64,000 nt of DNA from positions 11,098,001-11,162,000 of the forward strand of contig CM106585.1 of the NCBI GenBank assembly GCA_048013815.1, written 5' to 3'. The position numbers were made by a program, and so were the translations under genes. The number at the start of each line of letters is the position of its first letter. Position 1 is the first letter of the stretch. Origin of the DNA: Setoptus koraiensis. Lineage: Eukaryota; Arthropoda. Below, piece after piece: positions 33,133 to 44,305 of the stretch. The notes under the pieces are model-generated. The model was not told where the DNA came from, did not search any database, and was given only the letters and a program-made list of their open reading frames with translations.

Positions 33133-35917
33133 TTATGGGGCCGGCAGCAATTAGCGCAGTTGCTCGCTGGCTGCCTCAAATCGCGCTCGCTCGCACACTG
33201 CAGATCGGCTGCGAACGCGTCTGGGCACGTGCAACACAATTCGCGTCTCTCGCTCGCTCTCGCTGGCTTGCAGAGGCGATGTTGCGCAACAGCCAGCCGG
33301 CTTACGATGTGTGTGGCTTATGGGTGTGTCTGGCGATGTTGTCTGGATGTTGTTGGTTGGCTCAGTGGAGCCTCTTTACCTTGTGTGACCTTTTCGCGCG
33401 CCAAAACAAGATATTTTGTGTGAATTTCAATTAATGGCGCTCACTGGTTGTGCAATGTTCCACGATTGCATGTGCCGCCGACAGATGCAAATGCGACTGA
33501 CCAACACTCGCGCTGGCTCGCTCGCTGCGGCTCGCTCGCGCTGGATCGCTCGCGCTAGATCGCTCGGTGTCGCTCGGTGCAGCCGGGTGCAGCTCGTGGT
33601 GGTTCGTGGTGGGTCGTCGCGGCGCGGCTAGCCGACGGTGCGCCGCCAGCACCGGTGCCCCGCCAGTGCCATTGCTCGTGGACAATTGGTGTTGGTGTTG
33701 CTGTTGTTGGTGTCGTTGCTGTCGTTGGTGTCGTTGGTGTCGTTGCTGTTGTTGCTGTTGATGCTGTTGTTGCTGCTGTTGGCGACCATTACCGCGCATT
33801 ATATTATTTCTATATTATGTAATAACACGCTGTTTGCTGTGGGGGCCCCGCTTGGCGCATGCAATAAAATAAAATGCCGCGCCGGCCCCAACGATACCGC
33901 TTATGGGCGCCCTATCGGCCCTTATGTGCGTATGGGGGCGCCCGCGATGACCGGCCAAACGATGAGTGGGCCGCGCTGTAACTGGCTTTTATTGCCCGTC
34001 ACCGGGCCTGTTATCCAAAGCGACTGTGTGTGTGTGTCTGACTCTAAATTCTTGTTGGCGCTGGCCTCGATCACCGGGCCTGTCGCCGATGGCTGTGACG
34101 GCTCGCTAATGTCAACCCGGCTTACATAATCATTGATTTGGCCCGCCGCGCGGGCCCCAAAGTGACTTGTCGCGTTGGGCCCTTTGTTTGTTGCGCCACT
34201 GGCAGTTGACAATTGTCTCAAATGGCCCACAATGGGTTGTTGTGTTGGACTGGGTTAATTTATGCCAGTGCTTAGTGTCAGCGCTGGCCGCCGATGATGT
34301 CCGCCGATGGTATGCACTTATAACTATACTTATGTCGCTGATGTCGCTCGCAGGTAGCGCCGCTGCTCGCTGGCGTCTCGCCAGTGTCTCGCCGGTCGCT
34401 TGCTAGTTCGCCGGCTTGCTGTTTCGCCGGCTTGCTGGTTGGCCGGCTTCTTGCTGGTTGCTGGCTTGCTGGTTGCTGGTTGGTGCGGCCGCTGAGCGGC
34501 GCACAAAATGATGGTCGTCGTTTGTTTGCTCGTGGCGCGACTTGAATTACCGCCCACTGGCCATTTACGGCCGCTCGCTCGTTGCCAACTGCTCGTCTGT
34601 TTGCGCCGCCTGGATTCTCGGCTTGCTTATGCGGCTTGCTTATGCGGCTTGCGGGTTCCTTGTGCCGCTTGCGGGTTCCTTATGGCGCTTGCGGGTTGTC
34701 GGCGCTGCTCGCGGGTCCCTTGTGCCGCTGCGGGTTGCGGACTGCGAATCGCAGATAGCGGACCGCGAATCGCGCACTGGGCCGGCGGATGATTCGCGTG
34801 CCAGTTGACGCTCAAAACTCTCCTCTGCTCTGTTTGTCTCGGCGCTGGCCGGCCTCTCAACTCGAGAGCCTCGGCGCTCGATCGGCGCTCGTCGCTCGGC
34901 GCTCGTCGCCGCTCCGAAACGCGGAAGCTGTTGCTGCTGTTTGGCCCGTTCGGCCCGTTTGGCTGCTGTTGCGTGCACCTCAAATTTGTATCGCTGAAAC
35001 ACGCGCTCGCTGACACACGCGCTCGTGGCTGAATATTGCGGCTGTCGACTCCGGGCCGCAGAACAAATACAACTGAACGGGCTCTCTCTCGCTCGCTGGC
35101 TCGTTGTCGCTCGCTCGGCTCGCTCGACTCGCTTGCTGCAACTGGCAACCGCGCGCGACACATCTAAACAAACGGGCCCCTCTGTTTGTTTAGAAAACTT
35201 TCCCCCGGCCGCCGCCTTGGCCAGCCAGTTTCGGCGCCGCTCGCCAGCGCACAGTCCCGGCTGCCAGAGCCGCCGTCTCGCGAAACAACGCAGCCTGTGC
35301 GCTCTGGCGCGGCCTCCGCACTCTGGCGCGGCCTATGTACTACAGAGTCTGTAGTGCAACGCGGCTAATCCCGGAGCGTTGGCCCAGCGCGCCGACTGCG
35401 CCCCCTTGGCGGGGCCAGCGCGCGCGCGCGCGCAAACTTTATCCGCCGCTCAGCCGACGACCGTGCGCGCCCCAATCGCTGAGGCGCGACGCGCCCGCTC
35501 GCTCGCTCGCGCCGCTCATCGCCCGGTCCGACCGGGTCTCGCTGGACCGGCGACGCAGCGCCCGTGTGGCCGCGTCGCCCTGCCGCTGGCCGCGCGCGGC
35601 GCGCATTATGCAGCCGCGTTTTTTGTCCACTGTCCCGAGCGGCCCGCAGACTGGCGCGAGTGGCCCGCTGAGTGGCCCGCTGGCCAGCGGCGGTGCCCGA
35701 CGTGGCTCGTGTTGGTTAGCTGGTGGCTGTTAGTGCCGACATGTGGCCGTTGCTGGCCCTTCAGCGACGCGTCGCACACAGTGCGGCCCAAATGTCATGT
35801 GAGGCCGCGTCGAGACTTTTGTCGAGCCAGCTCGCGACAAAAGTGAGGCCCATTTCGGGCCCTAATCGCCAGACACACACACACACAGATATTATCTGTG
35901 CCAGACGGAGAGACAAA

Positions 35918-35935
35918 GCGCATTACGTAATGCGC
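35918..35935. promoter_or_regulatory. 18-nt perfect palindrome around TTACGTAA
   Basis: GCGCATTACGTAATGCGC is its own reverse complement. The core TTACGTAA is the consensus of PAR-domain/NFIL3-type bZIP factors (Pdp1 and Vrille in flies). It lies about 2.8 kb upstream of the RGK start codon. Binding is inferred from motif only. Confidence 0.45.
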
Positions 35936-36589
35936 ATTGTTTGCTTGTGAGTGAGTGTGGCCGCTCGCTGCGACTTGCATCTCGATGCGGCCCGGCAATA
36001 ATGAGTTTGAAAAGTCGCACTCACTTATTAGTATTCTTGCTCGCCCGCCTGCCTCATTATTTGTTGCTCGCCAGCCATCGAGTGAGCCAATGACTGAGCC
36101 ATTGAGTGAGCCATTGGCTGAGCCATCGAGCGAGCCATTGACTGAGCCAGCCATCGAGTGAGCCAGCCAGTCGGCGGATAATAGTCTTAGCTGTAATGTT
36201 GTTGTGATAGTGGCGCTCGTGTTTACTTAGCCACGCCAAGCCAAATCCAGTTAGGCCGGCCATGTTGTTGTTGTTGTGTCATCGCGGCGACGGTGACGCT
36301 AACTTGTAGTAGCAGCAATCGTCACCTTGGCACTTGGCGCTTGTTGGGCCCGTTGCGCCACGCTGGCGCACCCCACAGCAAACAGCTTCACGCTTTGGGC
36401 CGGCGCGGCCAACAATATTATTTTATATTACTATTTGCGCCCAACGCTGGCGCGCAAAACAGTCGCGTATCCGATTCAATCTCGCACTGTCGTCACCGTC
36501 ATCGTCGGCTGAAACTTTCGCCCCGAAAGCGAATATCCCAATATTGAAATCTGCTCTTGTGCCGCTATCCGCGCCACTCTGCGAATTTT

Positions 36590-36622
36590 CGGCGGCTTCT
36601 CGGCGGCTTCTCGGCGGCTTCT
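36590..36622. repeat. 11-nt tandem repeat, three units
   Basis: CGGCGGCTTCT repeated three times without change, then a decayed fourth unit. Located in the GC-rich block upstream of the RGK gene. Confidence 0.85.
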
Positions 36623-37176
36623 CGACGACTCCTTTTTGAGTGTCGCTGCTCGCTGCGCGATGCTGGCACCGATTGCAGCCGCCTCGGCTGCAAACGTGAG
36701 CCGCCCCAACGAATCGCGTCAGAGACGCACGCCGACTAGCTCACAGGCTCGCACTAGCTCGCCGAAAGGGCGCTGATTGGCGTGCCGGCGTTATTAACAG
36801 CGCATCAAGTGAGCAAAGTTAGCGCCTAAATTGGTTGCAATCAACTCGAGAACGACAATAAATGAGCTGCTTAATCATACAAGTCCCCGCTGCGACATCA
36901 ACTGTTCCGCTTGCGCGCTATATCATGCATAAATTATTTTATTATTTTTATTATATAACACCAACAACGAGCACAAGCCAGACGAGCGCCAACGACTGCA
37001 CAACGTCACACATGCTCGGCTTTTATCCGTGGCTTGTCGCGGCTTGTCTCGGCGTGTCTCGTCTCGTCTCAGCGCCAAAATGCTGCTGCAAATGTCTTGC
37101 CGGCGCCGTCCCGCTGGGTGCTGCGCGTCCTGCCTCACAAATCACAAACGCAAACTAGGTGGCGCCGTGTCACTTG

Positions 37177-38406
37177 TCACTGGCGCTGAGCTGCTGCAAG
37201 CCTGTCCGCTAGGCCCGCTGATTGATAGTCCAGTGGGCAGCTGCCGCCTAAAAAGTCTGGCAAGTTTTGCTCGGCTATGTAATCCGTTATCTCCTTGCCT
37301 TGCACGAAGCGAATGCGTTTTCTGCACACACACACACACACACACCAACAAATTGTGTGCACGTGCCACCAATTATTATTACGTGCAACCATTATTGGGC
37401 GCATGTAGAGAAAAATAAAGAAAAAACAGTAAGTAAATGAGTGAGCAGCACACAAGAGACAATTCGCTTGCCAATTCGCTTACCTGTTGCTGTTGGTCAG
37501 CAGCGTCGACGATACCAGCTTCATGGGCCCCGACAGGAACCAGGACAAATTGTAGACCAGTATGTAACTGACCACTTTGGGACAGTACTGCTTGAACGAG
37601 CCCACCATCCAGGTCAATAGGTCCCAGTCCAGGTTGCACAGCGACGCGTCGCTCATGTCGAACACCACGGCTATTCCGCGGCCCTCGTTCAATCTGTCGC
37701 TCTGTTCCATTGAATACAATAGAAAGCGTTTCAAATCCATTTGTAAATCTAATTTTGCTATCAACTGCGGATTGTGCACTTTAATGCGAATTATCAATGT
37801 CTGATTGCCGAATTTGTCCCTCATGTAGGGAAATATGCCGGCCAGTGTGAAAAATTCCATCGGAAAATCCTCGTACGTCAGGTCGGGATGAACGTTGTGC
37901 TCGTGGCGAAACAGTCCGCATTGTTTTATCAGATCTATTGTTTGGCGGGCATCTTGTTTGCAGCGCAACAAAAATCTTGTCAGAAACCAATCGTCGCTCA
38001 ATAGACGCTTCATGTCAGCTTCCACAAAACATTCTCTATGCTGCTCGTACTCTCTCAACAGCAAACCTCTTGTTGTGTCAAGTAATTCCTGGCTGCAATT
38101 AGGCACTTCTCTCAAGTTTCTTCCGACACACTTACTATCGGTGGCTGCTGCTGTCTTATTTCTGTTGGCCGCTACTGTTGATTGCTGGCGAGAAAAACTA
38201 CTTTTGTTTGTATCCACATTGTTGTTAATGTCGTACTTCAAATTATTACTTGTGGTGACAATTGATTCGTTGTCGTCAGTGTGGCGCTGACGGAGGAGCT
38301 CTTCAATTTTCAATGGTTTCACCACTTGTTTTATCCGCGTAGTCTCATTTCTGAATTTCTGGTGATGCTGCTCACCGCTGTTGGCCAACAGCAAAGTTGT
38401 AGCCAT
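37177..38406 (-). CDS. CRAL-TRIO domain protein, MOSPD2-like, two exons
   Basis: Exon 1 is 37484..38406 and exon 2 is 37177..37321, joined in phase 2 (GTAAGC donor, CAG acceptor after a (GT)n tract). The product is 355 residues. The first 100 residues are polar and probably disordered. Residues about 105-170 match a CRAL-TRIO N-terminal region (LLREYEQH...DDWFLTRFLLRCKQD), and about 185-340 are the lipid-binding lobe (GRGIAVVFDMSDASL, SYILVYNLSWFLSG, KRIRFVQG..., LPDFLGG). The pattern LSWFLSGPMKLV and LPxxxGG is closest to motile sperm domain-containing protein 2 among families I know. That protein continues into an MSP domain and a membrane anchor, whereas here translation ends 19 residues after FLGG. 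A lipid-transfer or lipid-sensing role is likely. Confidence 0.85.
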
Positions 38407-41400
38407 CTTGCTGGCTATCGAGGATTTGGTCGTGATTATTCACAACTGGACAAATTTTGTTGAGGATACCACATACACACACGCACACTCATGTATGTCT
38501 CCACATGTCATGCTGAAAGTGATCTATGATGATCATTAGGATTCTTTCGTTTATTTTATACAGAAAATCAGTCATTGGCTTCGTCCTCATCGTGATAGAA
38601 CGATGTTAGGCACACACACACACGCACAACAATATACTACTCCCAAAAAGATCAAAAATATCACCTGCCGAGCAAATTGTAGAATAGTCAAAAATAGTCG
38701 CCATGGTGGAGTTCCAAAGACCTAACCAAACGAACAATGCCAACAAACAAAGTTATGCAATGTATGCGAGCGTGAAGGTTGTATTACAATAATACTAATG
38801 CTAATATTATGCAATAGATCCAAGTATAGCAAGTGTTAGTTGACAGCACGCAAACAATCAACTCGATTATGCTGATGTGATCATTGTTTTTTCTCCCCGC
38901 CTTCCTACTTTTTGACGCTCATTACACATAAACGGACAAAAGAAAGATTTTGTCGCAACTGAGTGATAATTGTTTTCACTAACAGTTGTGATAAGAAATT
39001 CAATGACTACAAAATTCTTAGATAAAAATGCTCATTGAAACATACATTTATGGGGAAGGCAAAAATAGTTTATAGTCAGTGGTGGTGGATTGTTTCGTAA
39101 TCAAGTTCCTTGACAACGCTCGTTAAGAACCTCAATTGTTTTGTAAACGATTCCTCAATGGCTACATTCGACAGTTTCTCAGCCCACAAACAAAAAAATT
39201 TAGATTTCCTCACTAAACTGCTGATGACGGCTGCCACAAGCAACCATCATCAGATCCTAAATGCAAAAAGCGACAAACAAAATGACGCAATAATGGGCAG
39301 CATAATTCAAGGGCAATGAACATCACTGCCACTTTTGAGAATTGTCAAGAGATTCAAATTTATTTTTGATCATCTTAAACTCACAGTACAATAATATTCA
39401 CTGTGTATTATAAAGCTTCTTACAATAATAGATAGAGTTTTTGTTTTTATTTTAGTTCTTAGGTTTATCTCCTCTTTTTTCGTCATCCAATTCTCCTCTA
39501 TGATTGTTGTTGGTCATCGGGCTACTAACATCACTCCTTGCCAGTGGTATGCAACAAGGTCTCTGTGTATAGAGAGGGTATTCCATCGATACACAAATAA
39601 TCACATGCATATTTTAGGATCGTTTTCAAATAATAATTCAACTTCTCGAACTTAGTCTATCGTCAACGATCTTTGTGGCCACAAAGCAGAATCACTAAAA
39701 TGGATACCCGGTGAATAACTTTTCTCCAATTATTTCGCAAAGATTTTCCTACTGGCCAATCTCAAATGATGTTTTCGATCCTTATTCCTCATGAAGGGGA
39801 CGATATCGCCGAACGGCGATGCCTGTGGTGATGATGGTACTATTAAGCATCGCTATCAACTTTGAACCACTCCTCAAGGTTAAGAGATTTTCCTTTCTTA
39901 ATCTTTCTATCGACAATCATATGAACTTTCACTTTCGTTTGTTCTTTACTTCCAACGATTTTTGGTTATAACATTCCACAATTCTCAATAAAAACAACTC
40001 AAGATACTTGAGTTGTTCTCTTAATGGTTCTGCCACTTGAAAGTGATTTCCAAGTTCCTCATCGTGGACATGACATATTCAAGCTTTCCTGGCGCGCGAT
40101 CTGATTCCAACATATCTTCTTCCAAGCTTTCTATCATCAAGAGGGAAGTCTAAAACTCTCGACCAATTCAGACAAAAAATTCATGCTGATTTAAGCTATG
40201 GGTTAATTTCATGTAAAGTAATATTTATAATACTATCTAGCTTTTATAAATTTTGTATATGTAAATTGATGTTTGTTGTAAATGTGAGTATTCCGAGCTG
40301 TAAATTGTAAATTGTTTGTCTTTATGTAAATAAAGAGAGGACTGCGACAAATGTCTTTGTTGATCTTTAGTTTTTGAAACGTTGTTGTGCTTAGAAAAAT
40401 TGAGTGTTCTCTGTCTGGTAATTCTATAATTATTACCATCGAAAAATAAGCTAGGCGTTTAAAGCTAAGTATAGTACCATCATCAGCGTTTATGTATGCG
40501 TTTGTTTGTGTAGGTCGACAGAATTTCCATTGGTAGAATGTAAGGAAATCACTAGCAATAAGATAAATCCTTCATTAGATTGTCTCAATTAGTTGATGTT
40601 AAGTAAATGATTCAAATCTTATGCTAATTTCTGTTATCTCTGGTATTTATGAATTAATCCTGTTAACAAATATTGGTTGAGAAAAACTCAACCAGTCGAA
40701 GTTCGATCTTTAAAATTCTTATTTCTGGAACCTAAGCCTAAGCTTTGCGTTTGGTCTGGTTTTACGAATTTTTCAGTCTGACACCCATGAAAAATCGTTA
40801 TGAGCCCTCCAGTCTTTGACGAAATCTAGTTATTTTTCATCCGATAATTACCTACTAAAGTGAAATTAGATAAAATCCTGTAAACAAGGAACTGTCAGCA
40901 TGAAGTATTTAAAAAGTGATTAAAGCGCTTCGATCCGTATGTTAGGTGTTAATTGATCTAATTTTTGAGGATTCTATCTGGGATTAATCACTCAAGCGTC
41001 CTATTTATTATAGTTGGTGGCAGTGTCATCAAGTAGAGACATCTTTAAGATTCTGAGTTGGTGCTTTGGTAACCGGCGGCTAAGAGATTTTGGGACAGAG
41101 ATTGAAAATAATAAACACGAAGTACTTTTGAAGTCTTAAGTATCGTAAAAATCGTTTGCAATATTTATGCTGATAATTATTTTCAATAAAAGAACATCCA
41201 AAATTCCTCTAGGAGTGACCCTGTCATTATGTTTGGTCCATTAGATTTCGCGATTTTTGTTGCCTCAATTGTTTGCCGTGCGGATGTTAATTCATCGGTG
41301 TCGTTAAATCGATTAATTAAACGAACAAGCTTCTTTCATTTCGTTTTCTTTTAGTTTTTTTTCTTTTCTGATTGAGAAGTTCAAATATTGATTGAGTCGC

Positions 41401-41781
41401 TAGCTGTTTATCATTGAAGGTGATGATTGTTATTTAAGCTGTTGAGTTCACTTGTTAAATCTAGTAATTTTTGTTTCATAATTGAGAATTTAGTTTGGAT
41501 TTTTGATTTGATATCATTTATGATCAGGTGTATACATATGTATTTATAGATCTATAATAAACATAACAATGATAATATATTTCTATGTGACTTATTAGTT
41601 TTCGTGCTTCAATCAAAGCTCGTTGATCTCTTTAATAGCCCTGATGTTGCACGGTGACTTGTTAATGTTGTTTGTTTCTGGTGGCTTTTCTGATGTTTCT
41701 CTTCATAAATCGCTTCTTTCTCTACTATTCTTTGTGCTTTGCCAATGTTGTTGAGTTGGTTAGAAGTGTTATGCAGTCTTA
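38407..41781. other. Intergenic, no gene recognised
   Basis: 3.4 kb AT-rich spacer between two minus-strand genes. A perfect 11-bp hairpin with a 3-nt loop lies at 39993-40017 (arms around ACAACTCAAG). A shorter 8-bp hairpin (TGGTTGAG/CTCAACCA) is near 40675. No coding frame with domain or composition support was found. Confidence 0.55.
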
Positions 41782-43253
41782 TTAGATAAAAAACGACGAA
41801 GACAAAACAGTCAATTGTGGCAAAGCTGTTATAAGAATGGAGATAATAGTAAATGTTGTTGATAGTAGCTGATTGTCAATCAAGCTAGAAGCGCTTGAAT
41901 AGTTAGGTGTTATCAACTCGGCTGATGTAGTGGTCTCGTCGCTGCGTTTAACCGATGGCAATTTCATTTCACAAACGACAGGCAAAAGTACCTGACAGCC
42001 AACCTAAAGAGATCAATATAAGGGAATGACCAATAGAATCAATACAAAAGTGATTAGCTAAGTATAATGTTTCTTTGGACAATTATCAGCAAGCGAAATG
42101 CGAGGCTAGTCAAGTAGTGATTGTCTTACCTGAGTGCCCCATTTAGCGTCCGCCCAGAAGGAGACACACTCAGTTTGGCCCTCAACCGGATCTGACTTTT
42201 TCATGTACCAGCTGTCCTCGGTCTGTGGATTAGGATTGGATGATAGAAATGAAATAAAAAATAATTGTTAGTGTTTTAATTCATGGACATGGACATGGAC
42301 GCGGACGATGATAGATGTCATAGGTGTTATGGGCATCATTGCGTCACTATGACTCTTACCTTGATGCACACCAAGCTAGACTTGTCGCTGGGTTGACCAT
42401 TGTCCCATTTTGTATAGTTGACAGGGCTGTTGGAGCATTTGAGATTGTGTGCGAAAAGAAACAAAAAAAAATAGCCAAGTTATATGATAAGCATAATGGA
42501 TGATTGGAGATAGGGAGTAGATGTTAGATTTGGCAAATGTCACTCGTGAGCGTTATTGCGTTGAAAATGTTGACAAGCGTGTGACCGAATAGATAGAGTA
42601 AGAGTATGAGAGCTGATTCAAGACTATGAATGTATGATGATGATGATGATGTTCACTCACCTCTTGTCCAGCCAGCGTGTCCTGTTATATTGGTGATTGT
42701 GACGCGAATATAACCAGATTGGACTAGAGTCTAATTCGATATTGTTTCTCAAGAATTCATTCTCCTCTTCCGAATGTATAGTTGGTAATGTTGAATTAAA
42801 GTACATCTTTCTGCATAGTTCAATGGCATGAACAAAGTTTCTTCGTGAATTTGAGGCAACCCAACATTTGTTATTGAACCAGAGCCACCCATTGGGACAT
42901 CTATTTGGACCCTGGCCGTTGTTAGAGCGTGAATTTGAGTTGTCGACGAGACTTGAGCACTCTACCTGGTTGGTGCCTAGGCGGCCATTTGGTATTATAG
43001 AAGCAATTATAAATAATAATTGAACTATTACAAAGGCGTTGAATAAAAACGATGTCGACGAGTAGCTAGTTGAGAATGACTTGTTGTTGATTGGTCTGTT
43101 GAGTTGTTGTGTGTGTGTGTGTTGTTGTTGCTGATGCTGATGTGACCTGGTCTTGGCGATGGGTGATATGTGGCGGTGACAATTTTTGTTTTTGTGTGCG
43201 ATTTGATTTGTAGTGGGTGCCAGTAGCTGGTGAAGGGTTCTCTGTGTGGCCAT
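41782..43253 (-). CDS. C-type lectin domain protein, membrane-attached, four exons
   Basis: Exons 42661..43253, 42360..42426, 42130..42222 and 41782..42003; all introns are GT-AG, the phases agree, and the total is 975 nt (324 residues). The N-terminal 65 residues are His/Gln/Asn-rich. A hydrophobic segment at about 67-88 (FLFNAFVIVQLLFIIASII) is a signal or signal-anchor. The lectin domain starts at CPNGWLWFNNKCW and continues with ELCRKM, LPTIHSEEENEFL, IWLYSR, KWDNGQPSDKSSLVC, ECVSFWADAKWGTQ and a final VVCE. Six or more cysteines fit the fold. The calcium/sugar motifs are atypical: QPS instead of EPN/QPD and WAD instead of WND. Carbohydrate binding is therefore uncertain. The C-terminus ends in a hydrophobic stretch after a Ser-rich linker, like a GPI signal or second anchor. 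Confidence 0.88.
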
Positions 43254-43475
43254 AATGACTGCTGCTGATTATTACTATTGGCGTATCAGTGTATTATTAC
43301 TATCAATGTATTAATATGTTTATGTGTGTTCACTCTTGTTCTCCTTTCTGGGTGCTATTAACTCGGTATAGGTAACTCGGTATTGTTAGTACTCAGTATT
43401 TCTCACAATTATCTCCACTGGTCGTTAGAATGTTGTTGCAAATTGCATACATAATTCGTTTCTTTGTTTGTTTTT

Positions 43476-43527
43476 TCTCTGTATAGTGTCTCTGTATAGT
43501 GTCTCTGTATAATGTCTCTGTATAATG
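43476..43527. repeat. 13-nt tandem repeat, four units
   Basis: TCTCTGTATAGTG twice, then TCTCTGTATAATG twice, with a decayed unit after. Located 220 nt upstream of the lectin start codon. Confidence 0.85.
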
Positions 43528-44251
43528 TCTGCGTGTCTGTGTATAATGTGGCGCGATATTAACTATTGTTAGCGAATTGTGTGTCGGCTGTTGTGGCAAG
43601 CGCACTGGGTGTGCTGCTCGTCGCTGGGATGTTCGATTTCGAATAATCTACCGAAATAGAATTTGCACTGAATTCTCTCGCTCAGAATGGAATTGTATCC
43701 AGTCGAAGTTCTATCCGATGCGTTATGTGTGTATGTTGCTTGTATATGACGAGTACGTTGCTTATGTGTGATGCGTACAGTATCCGATGTGGTAACAGTT
43801 GGATAATTTATTTAGCTGGTTAGCGGGCTCTGATTGGTGGCTCGTTGGCGCACTCCATTACACAAACAGAGCTAGTGCGTGCTGGTGCTGCTGGCGAAAC
43901 GCGTCTTTAGTTCGATTGCTGCTGACTGTAGCGTTTCAAGGTAGATGGTGGCTGTTATCTGGCGAACTGTTGTGAATTGTGTGCTCGGCGGCGACTGTGA
44001 TGCTGTGCTGTGCTGTGTGTGTCTTGGATGATCGCAAGACGCCTGGCAAAGTGGCGCAAGTAGCCGAGTGCAGCTATAACGCACGCTATCTAGGCACGCC
44101 AGAGTCGCTGGTGCAACCGTATACTCGTATTATGCTAGCTAGTATTATCGCCAGTGTGCAGTATGCGTAAGCCAGTGTGTGCAGTATAGTTCTATTCTCT
44201 GGCCGCTTCCTCTGTCGCTGCCCCTGTCGCTCTCTCTCTCTCTCTCTCGCT

Positions 44252-44305
44252 CTCCCCTCGTACGCTCTCTGTATGTCGCTCCCCTCGTACGCTCTCTGTA
44301 TGTCG
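44252..44305. repeat. 27-nt direct duplication
   Basis: Two identical adjacent 27-nt units (44252-44278 and 44279-44305) beginning CTCCCCTCGTACG, followed by a partial third. Preceded by a (TC)n tract at 44230-44248. Confidence 0.85.

Larger units (their letters stand above)
33133..37176. other. GC-rich upstream block of the RGK gene
   Basis: 4 kb between the RGK start codon and the CRAL-TRIO gene upstream on the same strand. It is GC- and CpG-rich, with many long open frames on both strands that I read as composition artefacts. Short tandem repeats include an 11-nt CGGCGGCTTCT unit three times at 36590-36622 and a 12-nt GAGTGAGCCATT-like series at about 36070-36165. An 18-nt perfect palindrome lies at 35918-35935. 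Probably contains the RGK promoter and 5' UTR. Confidence 0.55.

Noticed and set aside
33037-36639. Long frames in the GC-rich block upstream of the RGK gene
   Set aside because: Same composition effect; no splice-linked partner exons or conserved motifs were seen.
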